A DNA stretch of 64,000 bases from Deltaproteobacteria bacterium. Its GTDB lineage: Bacteria > Desulfobacterota > Desulfomonilia > UBA1062. The notes under the pieces were generated by a model. That model saw nothing but the letters and a program-made list of their open reading frames with translations. It did no database searches and had not been told where the DNA came from. This document shows, piece by piece, positions 36,360 through 46,234 of this stretch; the first letter of the stretch is position 1, and each line of letters opens with the position of its first letter. The translations under genes and the position numbers were made by a program. The stretch is taken from assembly GCA_015486075.1 (NCBI GenBank), contig WFSG01000018.1, positions 23,437 through 87,436 on the forward strand. Reading direction: 5' to 3'.

Positions 36360-37564
36360 TGTCTAGGGAAAAGGTAGTATTGGCATATTCGGGTGGTCTA
36401 GATACATCGGTTATACTGAAATGGCTCCAAGACGAAATGGGCTATGATGTAATATGCTTTGTAGCAGATGTGGGACAGGGAGAGGAACTCGTGGGTCTCG
36501 AAGAAAAGGCAAAGGCTACGGGTGCATCCAAGGTATACATAGAGGATCTCAAGGAGGAATTCGTAAGGGATTATGTTTTTCCGGCATTCAGGGCAGATGT
36601 CGCATACGAGGGCCTATACTTGCTTGGAACTGCCCTAGCTAGGCCACTTATAGCCAAGAGGCTAATAGACGTGGCAAGAAAAGAAAGAGCCCGTGCAGTG
36701 GCTCATGGTGCCACAGGCAAGGGTAACGACCAGGTAAGGTTTGAGCTCACGTTCTTTTCTTTAGAGCCTGATATAAAAATAATATCCCCTTGGAAGATGG
36801 ACGAGTGGAAGCTGAGGTCAAGGGAGAAGATGATAGACTATGCAAGAGAACACGGGATAGAGGTGCCTGTTACCAAGAAAAAGCCTTACAGCATGGATAG
36901 AAACATACTTCATATAAGTTACGAAGGCGGTATCCTGGAGGATCCATGGCAGGCTCCCGATGAGGACATGTTTATACTGACGACCTCCCCCGAGGCAGCC
37001 CCTGATGATCCCACCGATATAGTTATTACGTTTGTTAATGGTGACCCGGTTGCCATAGACAACAGGGATCTCTCTCCTGCTGAACTACTTGCAGAACTGA
37101 ATACCCTGGGTGCTAGGAACGGCATTGGTAGGATAGATATAGTAGAGAACCGTTACGTGGGCATGAAATCCAGAGGGGTGTACGAGACACCTGGCGGGAC
37201 TATCTTGAGGGTTGCCCACAGGGCTGTGGAACAGGTAACGATGGACAGGGAGGTAATGCACCTGAGGGACGAGCTCATGCCAAGGTACGCATCTCTTGTA
37301 TACAATGGCTACTGGTTTGCACCAGAAAGATTCACCTTGCAGGCACTGATCGATGAATCGCAGAAAGGCGTGGATGGTGACGTGAGGATCAAGCTGTACA
37401 AGGGTAATTGCATTGTTACCGGCAGAAGATCCCCCTTCTCTCTATATAGTCCTGAAGTGGCTACGTTCGGCGAGGATGAGGTGTACAACCAAAAGGATGC
37501 CACTGGTTTCATAAGGCTGAATGCATTGAGGCTCAGACTCAGGGCGGTAAGGAAAGATGGCTGA
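36356..37564 (+). CDS. argG: Argininosuccinate synthase ArgG
   Basis: ArgG joins citrulline and aspartate with ATP. The 402-residue protein begins [20 protein letters not shown] with the SGGLDTS PP-loop, followed by [40 protein letters not shown] near 120-139, and [19 protein letters not shown] near 179-197. The ATG overlaps the argF stop (ATGA) and follows GAGAGG, so a longer frame reaching back to 36284 is rejected. It overlaps argH by eight bases. Confidence 0.96.
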   Translation: MMSREKVVLAYSGGLDTSVILKWLQDEMGYDVICFVADVGQGEELVGLEEKAKATGASKVYIEDLKEEFVRDYVFPAFRADVAYEGLYLLGTALARPLIAKRLIDVARKERARAVAHGATGKGNDQVRFELTFFSLEPDIKIISPWKMDEWKLRSREKMIDYAREHGIEVPVTKKKPYSMDRNILHISYEGGILEDPWQAPDEDMFILTTSPEAAPDDPTDIVITFVNGDPVAIDNRDLSPAELLAELNTLGARNGIGRIDIVENRYVGMKSRGVYETPGGTILRVAHRAVEQVTMDREVMHLRDELMPRYASLVYNGYWFAPERFTLQALIDESQKGVDGDVRIKLYKGNCIVTGRRSPFSLYSPEVATFGEDEVYNQKDATGFIRLNALRLRLRAVRKDG

Positions 37565-38951
37565 CAAACCATGGTCTGGTAGATTCGGTGATGCGACCCA
37601 TGAGAAGGTGGAGCACTTTACCGAGTCAGTAAGCCTAGACAAGAGGCTTTATAGGGATGATATACAGGGTAGCATTGCCCATGCTAGAATGCTAGCAAAG
37701 ATAGGTATACTTAATCCTGATGAGCTCGCTAAAATAATCCAGGGGTTGGAATCCATAGCAAGGGATATAGAAGAGGACAAGTTCTCTTTTGACGAGAGGC
37801 TTGAGGACGTACACATGAATATAGAGGCCGAGCTCACAAGGCGAATTGGAGATGCAGGGAAGAAGTTGCATACGGCAAGGAGCCGTAATGACCAGGTTGC
37901 ATGTGATCTCAGGCTGTTTCTTAGGCGCGAAATACAGGCGATAGGTCGCTTACTTACAGGTTTAATGGAAGTAATTGTAAAGGTTGCTGAAGATAATTTG
38001 GATATAGTAATGCCTGGTATGACTCATCTGCAGCACGCACAGCCCGTTCTCCTATCCCATCATTTAATGGCTTACTTCGAGATGTTTGCAAGGGATCAAG
38101 AGAGATTCGCAGATGTCCTTCGCAGGGTAAACATCTCCCCTCTAGGAAGTGCTGCCCTTGCGGGTTCTTCGTATCCTGTGGACAGATGGATGACTGCAAT
38201 GGAGCTAGGTTTCGAAAAGCCTTCTAGGAACTCCATAGACGCCGTCAGTGACAGGGATTTTGCCATAGAGTTTGTAGCCTCGTCTGCTATATGCATGATG
38301 CATATGAGCAGGCTTGCAGAGGAACTCATACTCTGGAATTCGCAGGAGTTTGGCTTTATTGAGTTGCCTGATTCCTATGCAACTGGGAGTTCCATAATGC
38401 CACAGAAGAAGAACCCTGATGTACCTGAGCTTGTTAGGGGAAAAACAGGAAAGGTCTATGGGAACCTGGTTACACTGCTGACCATTATGAAGGGTCTTCC
38501 TCTTGCATACAACAGGGACATGCAGGAGGACAAAGGCCCTGTGTTCGATACGGTAGATACCACTAAATCATGCATAGAGATCATGGCAGGTCTGTTACCT
38601 GGGCTCAAGGTCAATAAAGATGCGATTATGGTAGCCCTTGGTAAGGGTTTCATAACTGCAACAGATGTTGCTGACTACCTTGTACGCAAGGGAGAGACGT
38701 TTAGAGAGGCACATCGTATTACAGGTGAGATTGTTTCCTACCTTGTAAGCACTGGTAAGACACTGGATACCCTTGGTATGGATGATTTCAAGAGATTTTC
38801 TCCTAGGTTTGAAGAAGACGTGTTTAACTACGTAGATCCGATTTCCTCGGTGGATTCTAGGACAACATACGGTGGTACAGCAAGGAAAAATGTCTTTGAG
38901 GCCATACAAAAGGCACGTTCATTTCTAAATGACCTGAACCATGAGATATAG
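37557..38951 (+). CDS. argH: Argininosuccinate lyase ArgH
   Basis: ArgH releases arginine and fumarate. The 464-residue protein opens with [20 protein letters not shown], has [19 protein letters not shown] near 105-123, [20 protein letters not shown] near 155-174, and the fumarase/aspartase superfamily signature [20 protein letters not shown] near 276-295 with the catalytic serine. It overlaps the following lipoprotein gene by 11 bases. Confidence 0.96.
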   Translation: MADKPWSGRFGDATHEKVEHFTESVSLDKRLYRDDIQGSIAHARMLAKIGILNPDELAKIIQGLESIARDIEEDKFSFDERLEDVHMNIEAELTRRIGDAGKKLHTARSRNDQVACDLRLFLRREIQAIGRLLTGLMEVIVKVAEDNLDIVMPGMTHLQHAQPVLLSHHLMAYFEMFARDQERFADVLRRVNISPLGSAALAGSSYPVDRWMTAMELGFEKPSRNSIDAVSDRDFAIEFVASSAICMMHMSRLAEELILWNSQEFGFIELPDSYATGSSIMPQKKNPDVPELVRGKTGKVYGNLVTLLTIMKGLPLAYNRDMQEDKGPVFDTVDTTKSCIEIMAGLLPGLKVNKDAIMVALGKGFITATDVADYLVRKGETFREAHRITGEIVSYLVSTGKTLDTLGMDDFKRFSPRFEEDVFNYVDPISSVDSRTTYGGTARKNVFEAIQKARSFLNDLNHEI

Positions 38952-39324
38952 CAAAAGTATCTGGATCATCGCTATTTGCATTCTGATAATGAGCTCTACT
39001 GGATGTGGAAGGAAAAAACCGCCTTTACCTCCCATACCGCCAAAGCCGGTCGAGGTGATATCCATAAAGTTCTCTGGTAAAAAGGTAATTGCAAGGATTT
39101 ATTGCCATGAACAGGGCATAAGGGTCTTGTTGTTCGGAAAGCCCAAGGGCATCTGTCCCCTTTGCACCGAGAACCTGAAGAAAAAGGCCGAGTTGCTTGT
39201 AGATAAATCAGGCAGGTATGCTATCATGGATAATAGTCCTGGGAGCAGGTGTATGGTGTACCGTGTCGGGTTTGAGAAGGGTAATATTCACTGGTTAGGT
39301 GATGCAAGGATTGTGTGTAAGTAA
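38941..39324 (+). CDS. lptM: Small lipoprotein, LptM/YifL-like N-terminus with a cysteine-bearing extension
   Basis: The 127-residue precursor has a lipoprotein signal with lipobox SSTGC and Cys22 followed by GRKKPPLPP, the pattern of LptM/YifL lipoproteins (in E. coli encoded beside dapF, here between argH and lysA). LptM in E. coli helps the LptD-LptE translocon oxidise and fold. Unlike the roughly 67-residue E. coli protein, this one carries about 90 more residues with five cysteines after the lipidated one (55, 72, 75, 104, 126), including CPLC at 72-75. The extension is unrecognised; a thiol or metal role is speculative. Confidence 0.7.
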   Translation: MRYSKSIWIIAICILIMSSTGCGRKKPPLPPIPPKPVEVISIKFSGKKVIARIYCHEQGIRVLLFGKPKGICPLCTENLKKKAELLVDKSGRYAIMDNSPGSRCMVYRVGFEKGNIHWLGDARIVCK

Positions 39325-39333
39325 GAGACGGTT

Positions 39334-40602
39334 ATGAACGACTTTGTTTACAGGGAAGGCAGGCTTTACTGCGGTGATCTTGGCATAGAGGAAATTGCTG
39401 ATAGTGTGGGTACTCCCTTTTATTGCTATAGTCTGCCTACTATAAGGAGACATGTTAGGGTTTTTGAAGAGTCTCTCAGGGGAGTGGATCACCAGACCTG
39501 CTTTGCCGTAAAGGCAAACGCGAATCTCGCTGTACTAGCGGCCTTGGGAAGAATGGGCATTGGGGCAGATGTGGTATCCGGAGGGGAGTTGTTCAAGGTC
39601 CTAAGGGCAGGTATAGATCCAGGCAGAATAGTTTATTCAGGCGTTGGCAAACGCGTGGATGAAATCGACATGGCACTGACAGCGGGCATATTGATGTTTA
39701 ACATTGAAAGCGAGCAGGAACTTGAGGTGCTTGCAGCAAGGGCATCTATTCTCAACAAGAGGGCACCTATTGCTATAAGAGTGAACCCTGACGTTGATCC
39801 CGAAACGCATCCATATATATCAACGGGGTTAAAGGAGAACAAGTTTGGTATTGATATAGACGCTGCTTTGGACCAGTATAGAAAAGCTGTTCGGCTTGAT
39901 CACGTGGATGTCATGGGTCTGGACTGTCATATAGGAAGCCAGCTTACCGAGGTAAAGCCCTTTCTTGATGCGGTGGAAAGGCTCAAGGTGCTCGTCTCTC
40001 GTCTTGAAGAAGATGGTATACACTTGCGGTACCTTGATCTTGGCGGAGGCCTTGGCATAACCTATGAGCACGAGGAACCTCCTCATCCAAGCGAGTACGG
40101 CTCTGCAATGGTAAAGGCTGCTGGAGATTTAGGAATGAAGTTGATATTCGAACCTGGCAGGGTTATTGTAGGAAACGCTGGGATTCTCGTTTCAAGGGTA
40201 CTTTACAGGAAAGAAACCTCTGGCAAGACCTTTATTATTGTAGATGCTGGAATGAACGATCTTATCAGGCCTGCTTTTTACAATGCTTACCACGAGATAG
40301 GTGTAGTCGTCGAAAAGGGTATTGGCAGAGAAAAGGTGGACGTGGTTGGGCCCATATGTGAATCCAGCGATTTCCTGGCAAAGGATAGGGAATTACCCGT
40401 ACTAGATAGAGGAGATTTGATTGCCGTAATGAGTGCTGGTGCGTATGGTTTCACAATGGCCTCGAATTACAACTCCAGGCCCAAGGCGGCAGAGGTCCTG
40501 GTGGATAAGGACAAGTTCTATCTTGTAAACAGGAGACAGACATATGATGACCTTACATCCGGTGAGACTATACCGGATGCAATAATGGAGGAAGGAGATT
40601 GA
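39334..40602 (+). CDS. lysA: Diaminopimelate decarboxylase LysA
   Basis: LysA makes lysine from meso-diaminopimelate. The 422-residue fold-III PLP enzyme has TCFAVKANANLAVLAALGRM near 53-72 with the PLP lysine, GLDCHIGSQLTEVKPFLDAV near 199-218, LDLGGGLGITY near 234-244, EPGRVIVGNAGIL near 271-283, and the active-site GPICESSDFLAKDRELP near 344-360. Its stop overlaps the upstream alternative start of dapA. Confidence 0.96.
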   Translation: MNDFVYREGRLYCGDLGIEEIADSVGTPFYCYSLPTIRRHVRVFEESLRGVDHQTCFAVKANANLAVLAALGRMGIGADVVSGGELFKVLRAGIDPGRIVYSGVGKRVDEIDMALTAGILMFNIESEQELEVLAARASILNKRAPIAIRVNPDVDPETHPYISTGLKENKFGIDIDAALDQYRKAVRLDHVDVMGLDCHIGSQLTEVKPFLDAVERLKVLVSRLEEDGIHLRYLDLGGGLGITYEHEEPPHPSEYGSAMVKAAGDLGMKLIFEPGRVIVGNAGILVSRVLYRKETSGKTFIIVDAGMNDLIRPAFYNAYHEIGVVVEKGIGREKVDVVGPICESSDFLAKDRELPVLDRGDLIAVMSAGAYGFTMASNYNSRPKAAEVLVDKDKFYLVNRRQTYDDLTSGETIPDAIMEEGD

Positions 40603-40604
40603 GT

Positions 40605-41477
40605 ATGTTTTCAGGAGCCATAGTTGCTATAGTCACTCCTTTTAAGGATGGCAAGCTTGACGAGGAGGCATTCAGGGGACTCATAGAATTCCAGATAGAA
40701 CAGGGCATAAAAGGTATTGTACCCTGTGGCACAACGGGTGAATCTGCAACTCTATCCTATGAGGAACACGAAAGGGTAATTGACATAACCGTGGAGACCG
40801 TGGCAGGAAGGGTGCCGGTTATAGCCGGTACCGGGTCCAACTCGACACAGGAGGCCATTAAGCTTACAAAGCACGCCAAGGATGCTGGGGTTGATGGTGT
40901 ACTACTGATAACGCCGTACTACAACAAGCCTACGCAGGAAGGTCTTTTCAGGCATTACGAGGCCATTGCAAAGGCATGCGACATCCCGCAGATCCTTTAC
41001 AACGTGCCATCAAGGACAGGGATAAACATGGAGTACGGGACAGTAGTATCCCTTGCAAAGATAGATGTGGTGGTTGGCATAAAGGAGGCAAGCGGTAATC
41101 TTGTACAGTGTGGCAGGATAATATATAATACACCTGAAGATTTTGTCCTGCTCTCTGGTGATGACGGGCTTGCGCTACCTATACTTTCCCTGGGAGGAAA
41201 GGGGGTTATCTCTGTTACGGCAAACGTGTTGCCTTCAAAGGTGTCACGAATGGTTGAAAGCTTTTTGAGCGGGGATGTGGCAGGTGCCAGGAAACTGCAT
41301 TATGAACTTCTGGATATCAATTCCGTCATGTTTATTGAGACCAATCCAATACCTGTCAAGACCGCCTTAAGCATGATGGGAAAAATAAAGGAAGAACTAC
41401 GGCTGCCACTTTGCCAGATGTCAGATTTAAACAAGCAGAGGCTCTTTGATATACTTAAATCGCATGGTGTTGTATGA
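40605..41477 (+). CDS. dapA: 4-hydroxy-tetrahydrodipicolinate synthase DapA
   Basis: DapA condenses pyruvate with aspartate semialdehyde, the entry step to diaminopimelate and lysine. The 290-residue TIM barrel begins MFSGAIVAIVTPFKDGKLDE and has GTTGESATLSYEEHERVI near 43-60, YYNKPTQEGLFRHYEAIAKA near 106-125, YNVPSRTGINM near 133-143 with the catalytic Tyr, and the Schiff-base lysine in VVGIKEASGNL near 157-167. ATG 40605 sits 7 bases after GGAG; TTG 40599 overlapping the lysA stop is less likely. Confidence 0.96.
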   Translation: MFSGAIVAIVTPFKDGKLDEEAFRGLIEFQIEQGIKGIVPCGTTGESATLSYEEHERVIDITVETVAGRVPVIAGTGSNSTQEAIKLTKHAKDAGVDGVLLITPYYNKPTQEGLFRHYEAIAKACDIPQILYNVPSRTGINMEYGTVVSLAKIDVVVGIKEASGNLVQCGRIIYNTPEDFVLLSGDDGLALPILSLGGKGVISVTANVLPSKVSRMVESFLSGDVAGARKLHYELLDINSVMFIETNPIPVKTALSMMGKIKEELRLPLCQMSDLNKQRLFDILKSHGVV

Positions 41478-41560
41478 TATTGATTGTTAAGTGCATGGAT
41501 GGACGAGGTATAACAGTGTTACCGTCATGGTAAGAAACTATCAAGAGGAGGTGAGTGCAG

Positions 41561-42361
41561 GTGCTTAAGATAGGGGTGGTAGGCGTTGGAGGTAGGATGG
41601 GCTCGCTCATATTGCAGGAAATCCTTAATGAAAAAGATATGGTACTCTCTGGCGCCACGGAGAAAGAGGGCCATCCTTATTTAGGAAAAGATGCGGGCAC
41701 TATATTTGGTGAAGATGCAAGAGGTATAAGGATTTTATCTGACCCTGGTGAGGCATTCGTGGAAGTGGAAGTGATAATAGATTTTTCTTCACCTAGGTCT
41801 ACTATAGAAAACCTGGATTTTGCAGTTAAGGAAAAGAAGGCAATGGTAATAGGCACAACTGGCCTTGCTCCTGAGCAGAAGAACATGGTTGAGAATGCAG
41901 CAAAAACCATACCAGTTGTTATGGCTCCAAACATGAGTATCGGGGTAAATGTGATGTTTAAGGTTGCAGGTCTTCTTGCAGGTCTTCTGGGCGAGACCTA
42001 TGATTGCGAGATAATAGAGGCACATCATAGGTTCAAGAAAGATGCGCCTTCAGGTACAGCCATTGGCCTCGCTCAAGAGATTGCCAGGGCAAGAGATATA
42101 GATTTGGATAAACACGCACGGTACGAGAGGCATGGTATCATAGGTGAGAGGCCTTCCGGGGAGATTGGAATACAGTCCATAAGGGCAGGTGACATAGTAG
42201 GTGAACATACACTTATATTTGCAGCAAACGGCGAGCGCATAGAGCTCGTACACAAGGCACATTCCAGACAGCCCTTTGCAAGTGGTGCAATACGTGCAGC
42301 AAAATGGGTTGTAGGCAGGTCACCTAGCCTGTACAGCATGAAAGATGTGCTTGGTATTTAG
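41561..42361 (+). CDS. dapB: 4-hydroxy-tetrahydrodipicolinate reductase DapB
   Basis: DapB reduces the DapA product. The 266-residue protein has the nucleotide-binding MLKIGVVGVGGRMGSLILQE at the start, VIGTTGLAPEQKNM near 101-114, and the substrate loop EIIEAHHRFKKDAPSGTAIG near 150-169 with the catalytic HHRxKxDAPSGTA-type pattern. The GTG at 41561 is preferred because GAGGAGGTGA precedes it at 6-base spacing; another GTG six bases upstream is too close to that site. The 83-base gap after dapA holds only a small TTACC/GGTAA hairpin. Confidence 0.95.
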   Translation: MLKIGVVGVGGRMGSLILQEILNEKDMVLSGATEKEGHPYLGKDAGTIFGEDARGIRILSDPGEAFVEVEVIIDFSSPRSTIENLDFAVKEKKAMVIGTTGLAPEQKNMVENAAKTIPVVMAPNMSIGVNVMFKVAGLLAGLLGETYDCEIIEAHHRFKKDAPSGTAIGLAQEIARARDIDLDKHARYERHGIIGERPSGEIGIQSIRAGDIVGEHTLIFAANGERIELVHKAHSRQPFASGAIRAAKWVVGRSPSLYSMKDVLGI

Positions 42362-42363
42362 CC

Positions 42364-43110
42364 ATGAGGATAGGCAGGGCAATTACCAAAGATGGCAATG
42401 CCATGTGGTGTGAGTATGCTGATGGCAGGGTATATGGCCTTGATTTTAAGTCTATGCATAGGGGTGAGGAACTGGATGCTGGTGTCTTCCTAGCACCGGT
42501 AAGACCTACAAAGATAGTCGCCGTTGGTCTCAATTACAGGGACCATGCAAGGGAATTCGACCTAGATATCCCTGCAGAACCTATTATTTTTCTGAAGCCA
42601 CCGAGTAGCGTGATAGGTCCAGGAGAAGATATAGTTTATCCAAGAGGGGTAAAAAGGCTTGATTTTGAAGCAGAACTTGCCATAGTTATCTCCAGGCGCT
42701 GCAAAGCGATTCCCAGAGAAAAGGCAAAAGAGTACATATTAGGCTACACATGTTTCAACGACGTAACAGCAAGGGATCTGCAAAGTAAGGATGGGCAGTG
42801 GACAAGATCGAAATCCTTTGATACATTTGCACCCCTTGGACCATGGGTGGAAACCGATTTGGAAGACCCTGGTAACCTCAGCATAGTATCAAAACTTAAT
42901 GGCAAGGTAATGCAATCATCGTCAACATCGAACATGATATTTGACGTGTATTACCTTGTAAGCTTCATATCCAACATAATGACTCTTGAACCATTTGATG
43001 TTATTGCAACAGGTACGCCCCCTGGTGTTGGTTCCATGGACATTGGTGATACCATAAGCATAGAGCTACAGGGTATAGGTGAACTGAGGAACAGGGTAAG
43101 CACGCAGTGA
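42364..43110 (+). CDS. Fumarylacetoacetate hydrolase-family protein
   Basis: The 248-residue protein belongs to the FAH superfamily: IVAVGLNYRDHAREFD near 50-65, PIIFLKPPSSVIGPGEDI near 73-90, metal ligands in DFEAELAIVISRRCK near 100-114, GYTCFNDVTARDLQ near 126-139, KSFDTFAPLGPWVE near 149-162, and IATGTPPGVGSM near 216-227. Members act as acylpyruvases, oxaloacetate decarboxylases or hydratases; specificity cannot be read here. It starts two bases after dapB and overlaps folK by four, so it may process a small 2-oxo acid linked to lysine metabolism, which is only inference. Confidence 0.9.
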   Translation: MRIGRAITKDGNAMWCEYADGRVYGLDFKSMHRGEELDAGVFLAPVRPTKIVAVGLNYRDHAREFDLDIPAEPIIFLKPPSSVIGPGEDIVYPRGVKRLDFEAELAIVISRRCKAIPREKAKEYILGYTCFNDVTARDLQSKDGQWTRSKSFDTFAPLGPWVETDLEDPGNLSIVSKLNGKVMQSSSTSNMIFDVYYLVSFISNIMTLEPFDVIATGTPPGVGSMDIGDTISIELQGIGELRNRVSTQ

Positions 43111-43640
43111 GTATCAAGGGTTACTTGGGTCTTGGATCCAACATGGGTGACAGGTTTTTCAACATTCATAGAGCATTATGTACAATCCATTCAAAAGGAA
43201 TAAAACTGATGAAGATCTCCAATGTATACGAGACCATGCCTGTAGACTGCCCTTTGCCCCAGCCTAATTACCTTAACATGGTCGTGATGATAGAAACCAG
43301 CCTTAGCCCTCTTAGCCTTCTTGATGAATGTAGGGATATGGAGACAAAACTAGGCAGACAAAGGCCTTACATAAATGCACCTAGGACGATCGACATAGAT
43401 GTGCTTCTCCTGGAGGGAATTACAGTGGACACACCTGAGCTTAAAGTGCCGCACCCTCGTCTTGAATCAAGGGCCTTCGTTATATATCCCCTGGCTGACA
43501 TTTCCCCTGATTTGGTCCTGCCTTCCGGGGGAAGGGTCGCGGAAATCAAGAAAAGCATGAAAAAAGACGAGATAGTTGCCATATGGAAGGTCCAGGATGA
43601 AGGGTTTGCGGAATGTGAAGAGAAAGGTTATCATAGCTGA
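43107..43640 (+). CDS. folK: HPPK: 2-amino-4-hydroxy-6-hydroxymethyldihydropteridine diphosphokinase FolK
   Basis: FolK transfers pyrophosphate to the pterin in folate synthesis. The 177-residue protein starts with GYLGLGSNMGDRFFNIHRAL, has SNVYETMPVDCPLPQPNYLN near 32-51, and the signature RTIDIDVLLLEG near 92-103 with the magnesium-binding DxD, then HPRLESRAFVIYPLADISPD near 114-133. The GTG overlaps the stop of the preceding gene (GTGA). It overlaps the following kinase gene by 44 bases. Confidence 0.95.
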   Translation: MSIKGYLGLGSNMGDRFFNIHRALCTIHSKGIKLMKISNVYETMPVDCPLPQPNYLNMVVMIETSLSPLSLLDECRDMETKLGRQRPYINAPRTIDIDVLLLEGITVDTPELKVPHPRLESRAFVIYPLADISPDLVLPSGGRVAEIKKSMKKDEIVAIWKVQDEGFAECEEKGYHS

Positions 43641-45069
43641 CGATAACCGCTACGTAAACGATGCGGTAAGGGATGTGTTCGTAGAGCATAACTTTACTGT
43701 GGTTCAAACCTTTGACGGCATTCAGACCATAGAGTCCTTTGCCAAAACAAAACCTGATATCGTATTCCTAGATTACCGTATGCCTGCAAAGGATGGTCTT
43801 GACGTGCTTAGGGAGATAAAGTCAAGGGATCCCGATGTACCTGTAGTGGTAATTACGGGTGAAGGTTCCGAGGACGTGGCTGTCAAGGCTATGAAGGCTG
43901 GTGCGGATGATTACATAACAAAGCCGTTTGCCGTGTCCACTGTAATTGGCCTTGCTGAGAAATTGATAAAGGAGCATGACCTGAGGCTTGAAAACATACG
44001 TTTAAAAGAAAAGGTAGATGCCTACAAGGATTATCTCGCGGCTATTACAGAGACCATTGGTGAAGCCGTTATAACTACGGATTCGTCGGGCAAGATCCGC
44101 TTCATGAATACAATGGCAAAGGAGCTATTAGGGGCAGAGAAAGAGTGGAAGGGAATGCACATAAACGATCTTGTATGTGTGGCAAAGAGGGATGTATTCA
44201 ATGATATCCAGGAGGCCTTTGCAGATGGCAAGACCCGTTTTGAGAGGGAATATATACTCGGATCCGACGATGGGTCCTCTCTTTATGTGCTGATTACAGC
44301 AAGCCTACACCGCAGGGAAGAGTATGCCGGGGATGTTTTTATAGTCATAAGGGACCTTACCGATATAGAAGATATGAGGAGACAGATGGTAAATGCGGAG
44401 AAGATGGCGGCCTTGGGTAAAGTGGTTGAGGGCGTGGCCCATGAGATAAGGAATTCTCTAACCTCGCTGGGAGGATTCTCAAGGCGGCTTGAGAGGATGC
44501 TAGAACCAGGTTCTCATCAGAAGCTTTACGTGGATCTTATCATTGAGGACGTGCGAAGGTTGGAGGCCATGATAAGGGACATTGAAAGTTACGTCAACTA
44601 CACGAAGATTCACAAGCCAAGGTTTATTGCCATTGACATAGCCAAGGTGATTAACGATGCTTTATCCAGGACATTTTCTTCAAGAAGGTTCGAAGGCATA
44701 GAAACCAGGTTGATGCTACCGGAAAAAGAGGTTCTCATAAAAGCAGATCCATATTATTTGGTTGAGGCATTCTGGAATATCTTTATAAATGCCTGTGAGG
44801 CTATGCCAAGCGGTGGGACACTCGAAATAGGTGTAAAGAGAAACACGTCTAGCATTACGGTGGATGTGAAGGACACGGGCCACGGCATACCCAAGGACGA
44901 TATTAGCGATGTGTTCAACCCATTCTATACAACGAAGGCCTCGGGAGCTGGCCTGGGGCTTACAAAAGTATACATGATAATAGAAGAACACGGCGGGGAT
45001 ATAACAATAGATAGTAAGGTCGGAAGGGGAACAAGGGTTAGAGTACACCTGCCTTTAAAGGATGAATGA
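43597..45069 (+). CDS. Receiver-PAS-histidine kinase
   Basis: The 490-residue protein has an N-terminal receiver (about residues 7-120; phospho-acceptor in FLDYRMPAKDG), a PAS domain (about 132-245), a HisKA helix with the phosphorylated histidine in GVAHEIRNSLTSLGGFSRRL, and an ATPase domain with NIFINACEAMPSGG (N box), DTGHGIPKDD (G1) and GAGLGLTKVYMI (G2). It has no membrane segment, so it is a cytoplasmic kinase whose receiver is probably fed by another kinase. ATG 43597 lies 6 bases past GGAAGG, inside folK; a GTG at 43615 is possible. No cognate regulator is adjacent. Confidence 0.92.
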   Translation: MKGLRNVKRKVIIADDNRYVNDAVRDVFVEHNFTVVQTFDGIQTIESFAKTKPDIVFLDYRMPAKDGLDVLREIKSRDPDVPVVVITGEGSEDVAVKAMKAGADDYITKPFAVSTVIGLAEKLIKEHDLRLENIRLKEKVDAYKDYLAAITETIGEAVITTDSSGKIRFMNTMAKELLGAEKEWKGMHINDLVCVAKRDVFNDIQEAFADGKTRFEREYILGSDDGSSLYVLITASLHRREEYAGDVFIVIRDLTDIEDMRRQMVNAEKMAALGKVVEGVAHEIRNSLTSLGGFSRRLERMLEPGSHQKLYVDLIIEDVRRLEAMIRDIESYVNYTKIHKPRFIAIDIAKVINDALSRTFSSRRFEGIETRLMLPEKEVLIKADPYYLVEAFWNIFINACEAMPSGGTLEIGVKRNTSSITVDVKDTGHGIPKDDISDVFNPFYTTKASGAGLGLTKVYMIIEEHGGDITIDSKVGRGTRVRVHLPLKDE

Positions 45070-45620
45070 AAGCCTTTTATTCCTGCGTGATAGTTGTTGC
45101 AATGATGATTGGTTCCATGCCTGTCTACGCCGACATATTTGTCAAGGTCTCTCCAGATGGCACCATAGAATATAGTGACTGCCCCTCTGGTAAGGGTTGG
45201 AAAGTCTACATCAAGGAAAAGAAGGTAGAGGTTCAAGGACTTGACGTGCAAGAATTAATAGTTAGGGTAGCTAGAAGGTATGGCGTTGCCCCGGGCATAA
45301 TAAGGGCCATAATAAGGGTTGAATCCGAGATGAGGGAGAACGTGGTGTCCAGTAAGGGTGCGATTGGTCTAATGCAGATAATGCCGGAGACCGCCAGGGA
45401 CATGGGTATAGATGACCCATGGGATACTCGGCAGAATATAGTTGCCGGTACAAGATATTTTGCACTGTTACTCAGGCGCTACAATGGAGACATAAGACTT
45501 GCATTGGCTGCTTACAATGCTGGACCATCCGTTGTTGACAAATATCATGGTATTCCACCCTTTGAAGAGACAAGGGAATATGTTAAAAGGGCGATGGCTT
45601 ACATTGAGGGGAATAAGTGA
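45066..45620 (+). CDS. Periplasmic lytic transglycosylase (SLT domain, DUF4124-like N-terminus)
   Basis: The 184-residue precursor has a signal peptide (about residues 1-22, ending VYA), a short DUF4124-like segment (DGTIEYSDCP), and an SLT catalytic domain: IIRAIIRVESEMRENVVSSK with the catalytic Glu near 86, GAIGLMQIMPETARDMGI near 98-115, and LALAAYNAGPSVVDKY near 146-161. It cleaves peptidoglycan glycan strands. The ATG overlaps the kinase stop (ATGA), and pgsA overlaps its stop (GTGA). Confidence 0.92.
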   Translation: MKAFYSCVIVVAMMIGSMPVYADIFVKVSPDGTIEYSDCPSGKGWKVYIKEKKVEVQGLDVQELIVRVARRYGVAPGIIRAIIRVESEMRENVVSSKGAIGLMQIMPETARDMGIDDPWDTRQNIVAGTRYFALLLRRYNGDIRLALAAYNAGPSVVDKYHGIPPFEETREYVKRAMAYIEGNK

Positions 45621-46165
45621 AAAAGAGGCTTAACTGGGCCAATATGCTCACTTTGTCCAGGATAATGGTTGTTCCTGTAATAGCGGTGTTTCTGGTTGAG
45701 GGCGGATATGTTTACTCGATACTTGCAGCGGTACTTTTTATAGCGGCCACTTTGACCGACTTCTTCGATGGTTACGTTGCAAGGAAATATAACATGGTAT
45801 CTAACCTGGGGAAGTTTCTAGACCCTCTTGCCGACAAGTTTCTTATAGTTACTTCCCTTATCCTTCTCATCCCCCTGGGCCGTGCCCCTGCATGGATAGT
45901 GGCATTGATAGTATGCAGGGAACTAGCTGTTACAGGTTTAAGGAGCATTGCATTGGAAAGCAATATAGTAATAGCCGCTAGCTGGCTTGGTAAATATAAG
46001 ACAGCATTTCAGTGTGCCGCTGTTATACCATTACTCATACATTATACCATGTTTGGGATACAGTTTCAGCTGGCAGGTGAATTCCTGTTATGGATTGCAT
46101 GCTTTTTCACCCTATGGTCAGGTTTCGATTATATTTATAGCTACTTTGAGTTGAGTTCTGTCTAG
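45617..46165 (+). CDS. pgsA: CDP-diacylglycerol-glycerol-3-phosphate 3-phosphatidyltransferase PgsA
   Basis: PgsA makes phosphatidylglycerophosphate in the inner membrane. The 182-residue protein starts KKRLNWANMLTLSRIMVVPV and carries the CDP-alcohol phosphotransferase motif in DFFDGYVARKYNMVSNLGKF LDPLADK-type order (D-G-x-A-R-x8-G-x3-D-x3-D) near 54-78, with several transmembrane helices. The GTG overlaps the preceding stop. Two small adjacent hairpins follow its stop (46165-46177 and 46176-46189). Confidence 0.93.
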   Translation: MKKRLNWANMLTLSRIMVVPVIAVFLVEGGYVYSILAAVLFIAATLTDFFDGYVARKYNMVSNLGKFLDPLADKFLIVTSLILLIPLGRAPAWIVALIVCRELAVTGLRSIALESNIVIAASWLGKYKTAFQCAAVIPLLIHYTMFGIQFQLAGEFLLWIACFFTLWSGFDYIYSYFELSSV

Positions 46166-46234
46166 CCTTTTTAAGGCATGTGGCCATGCTGATGACTAGC
46201 ATAGACAATGCTCTAGATTGATAAGTCAAGACAG

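Noticed and set aside
46165..46189. Two adjacent short hairpins after pgsA (GCCTT-TTT-AAGGC and GCATG-TGGC-CATGC)
   Set aside because: Stems are only five pairs, mutually overlapping and lack a U run; not a convincing terminator.
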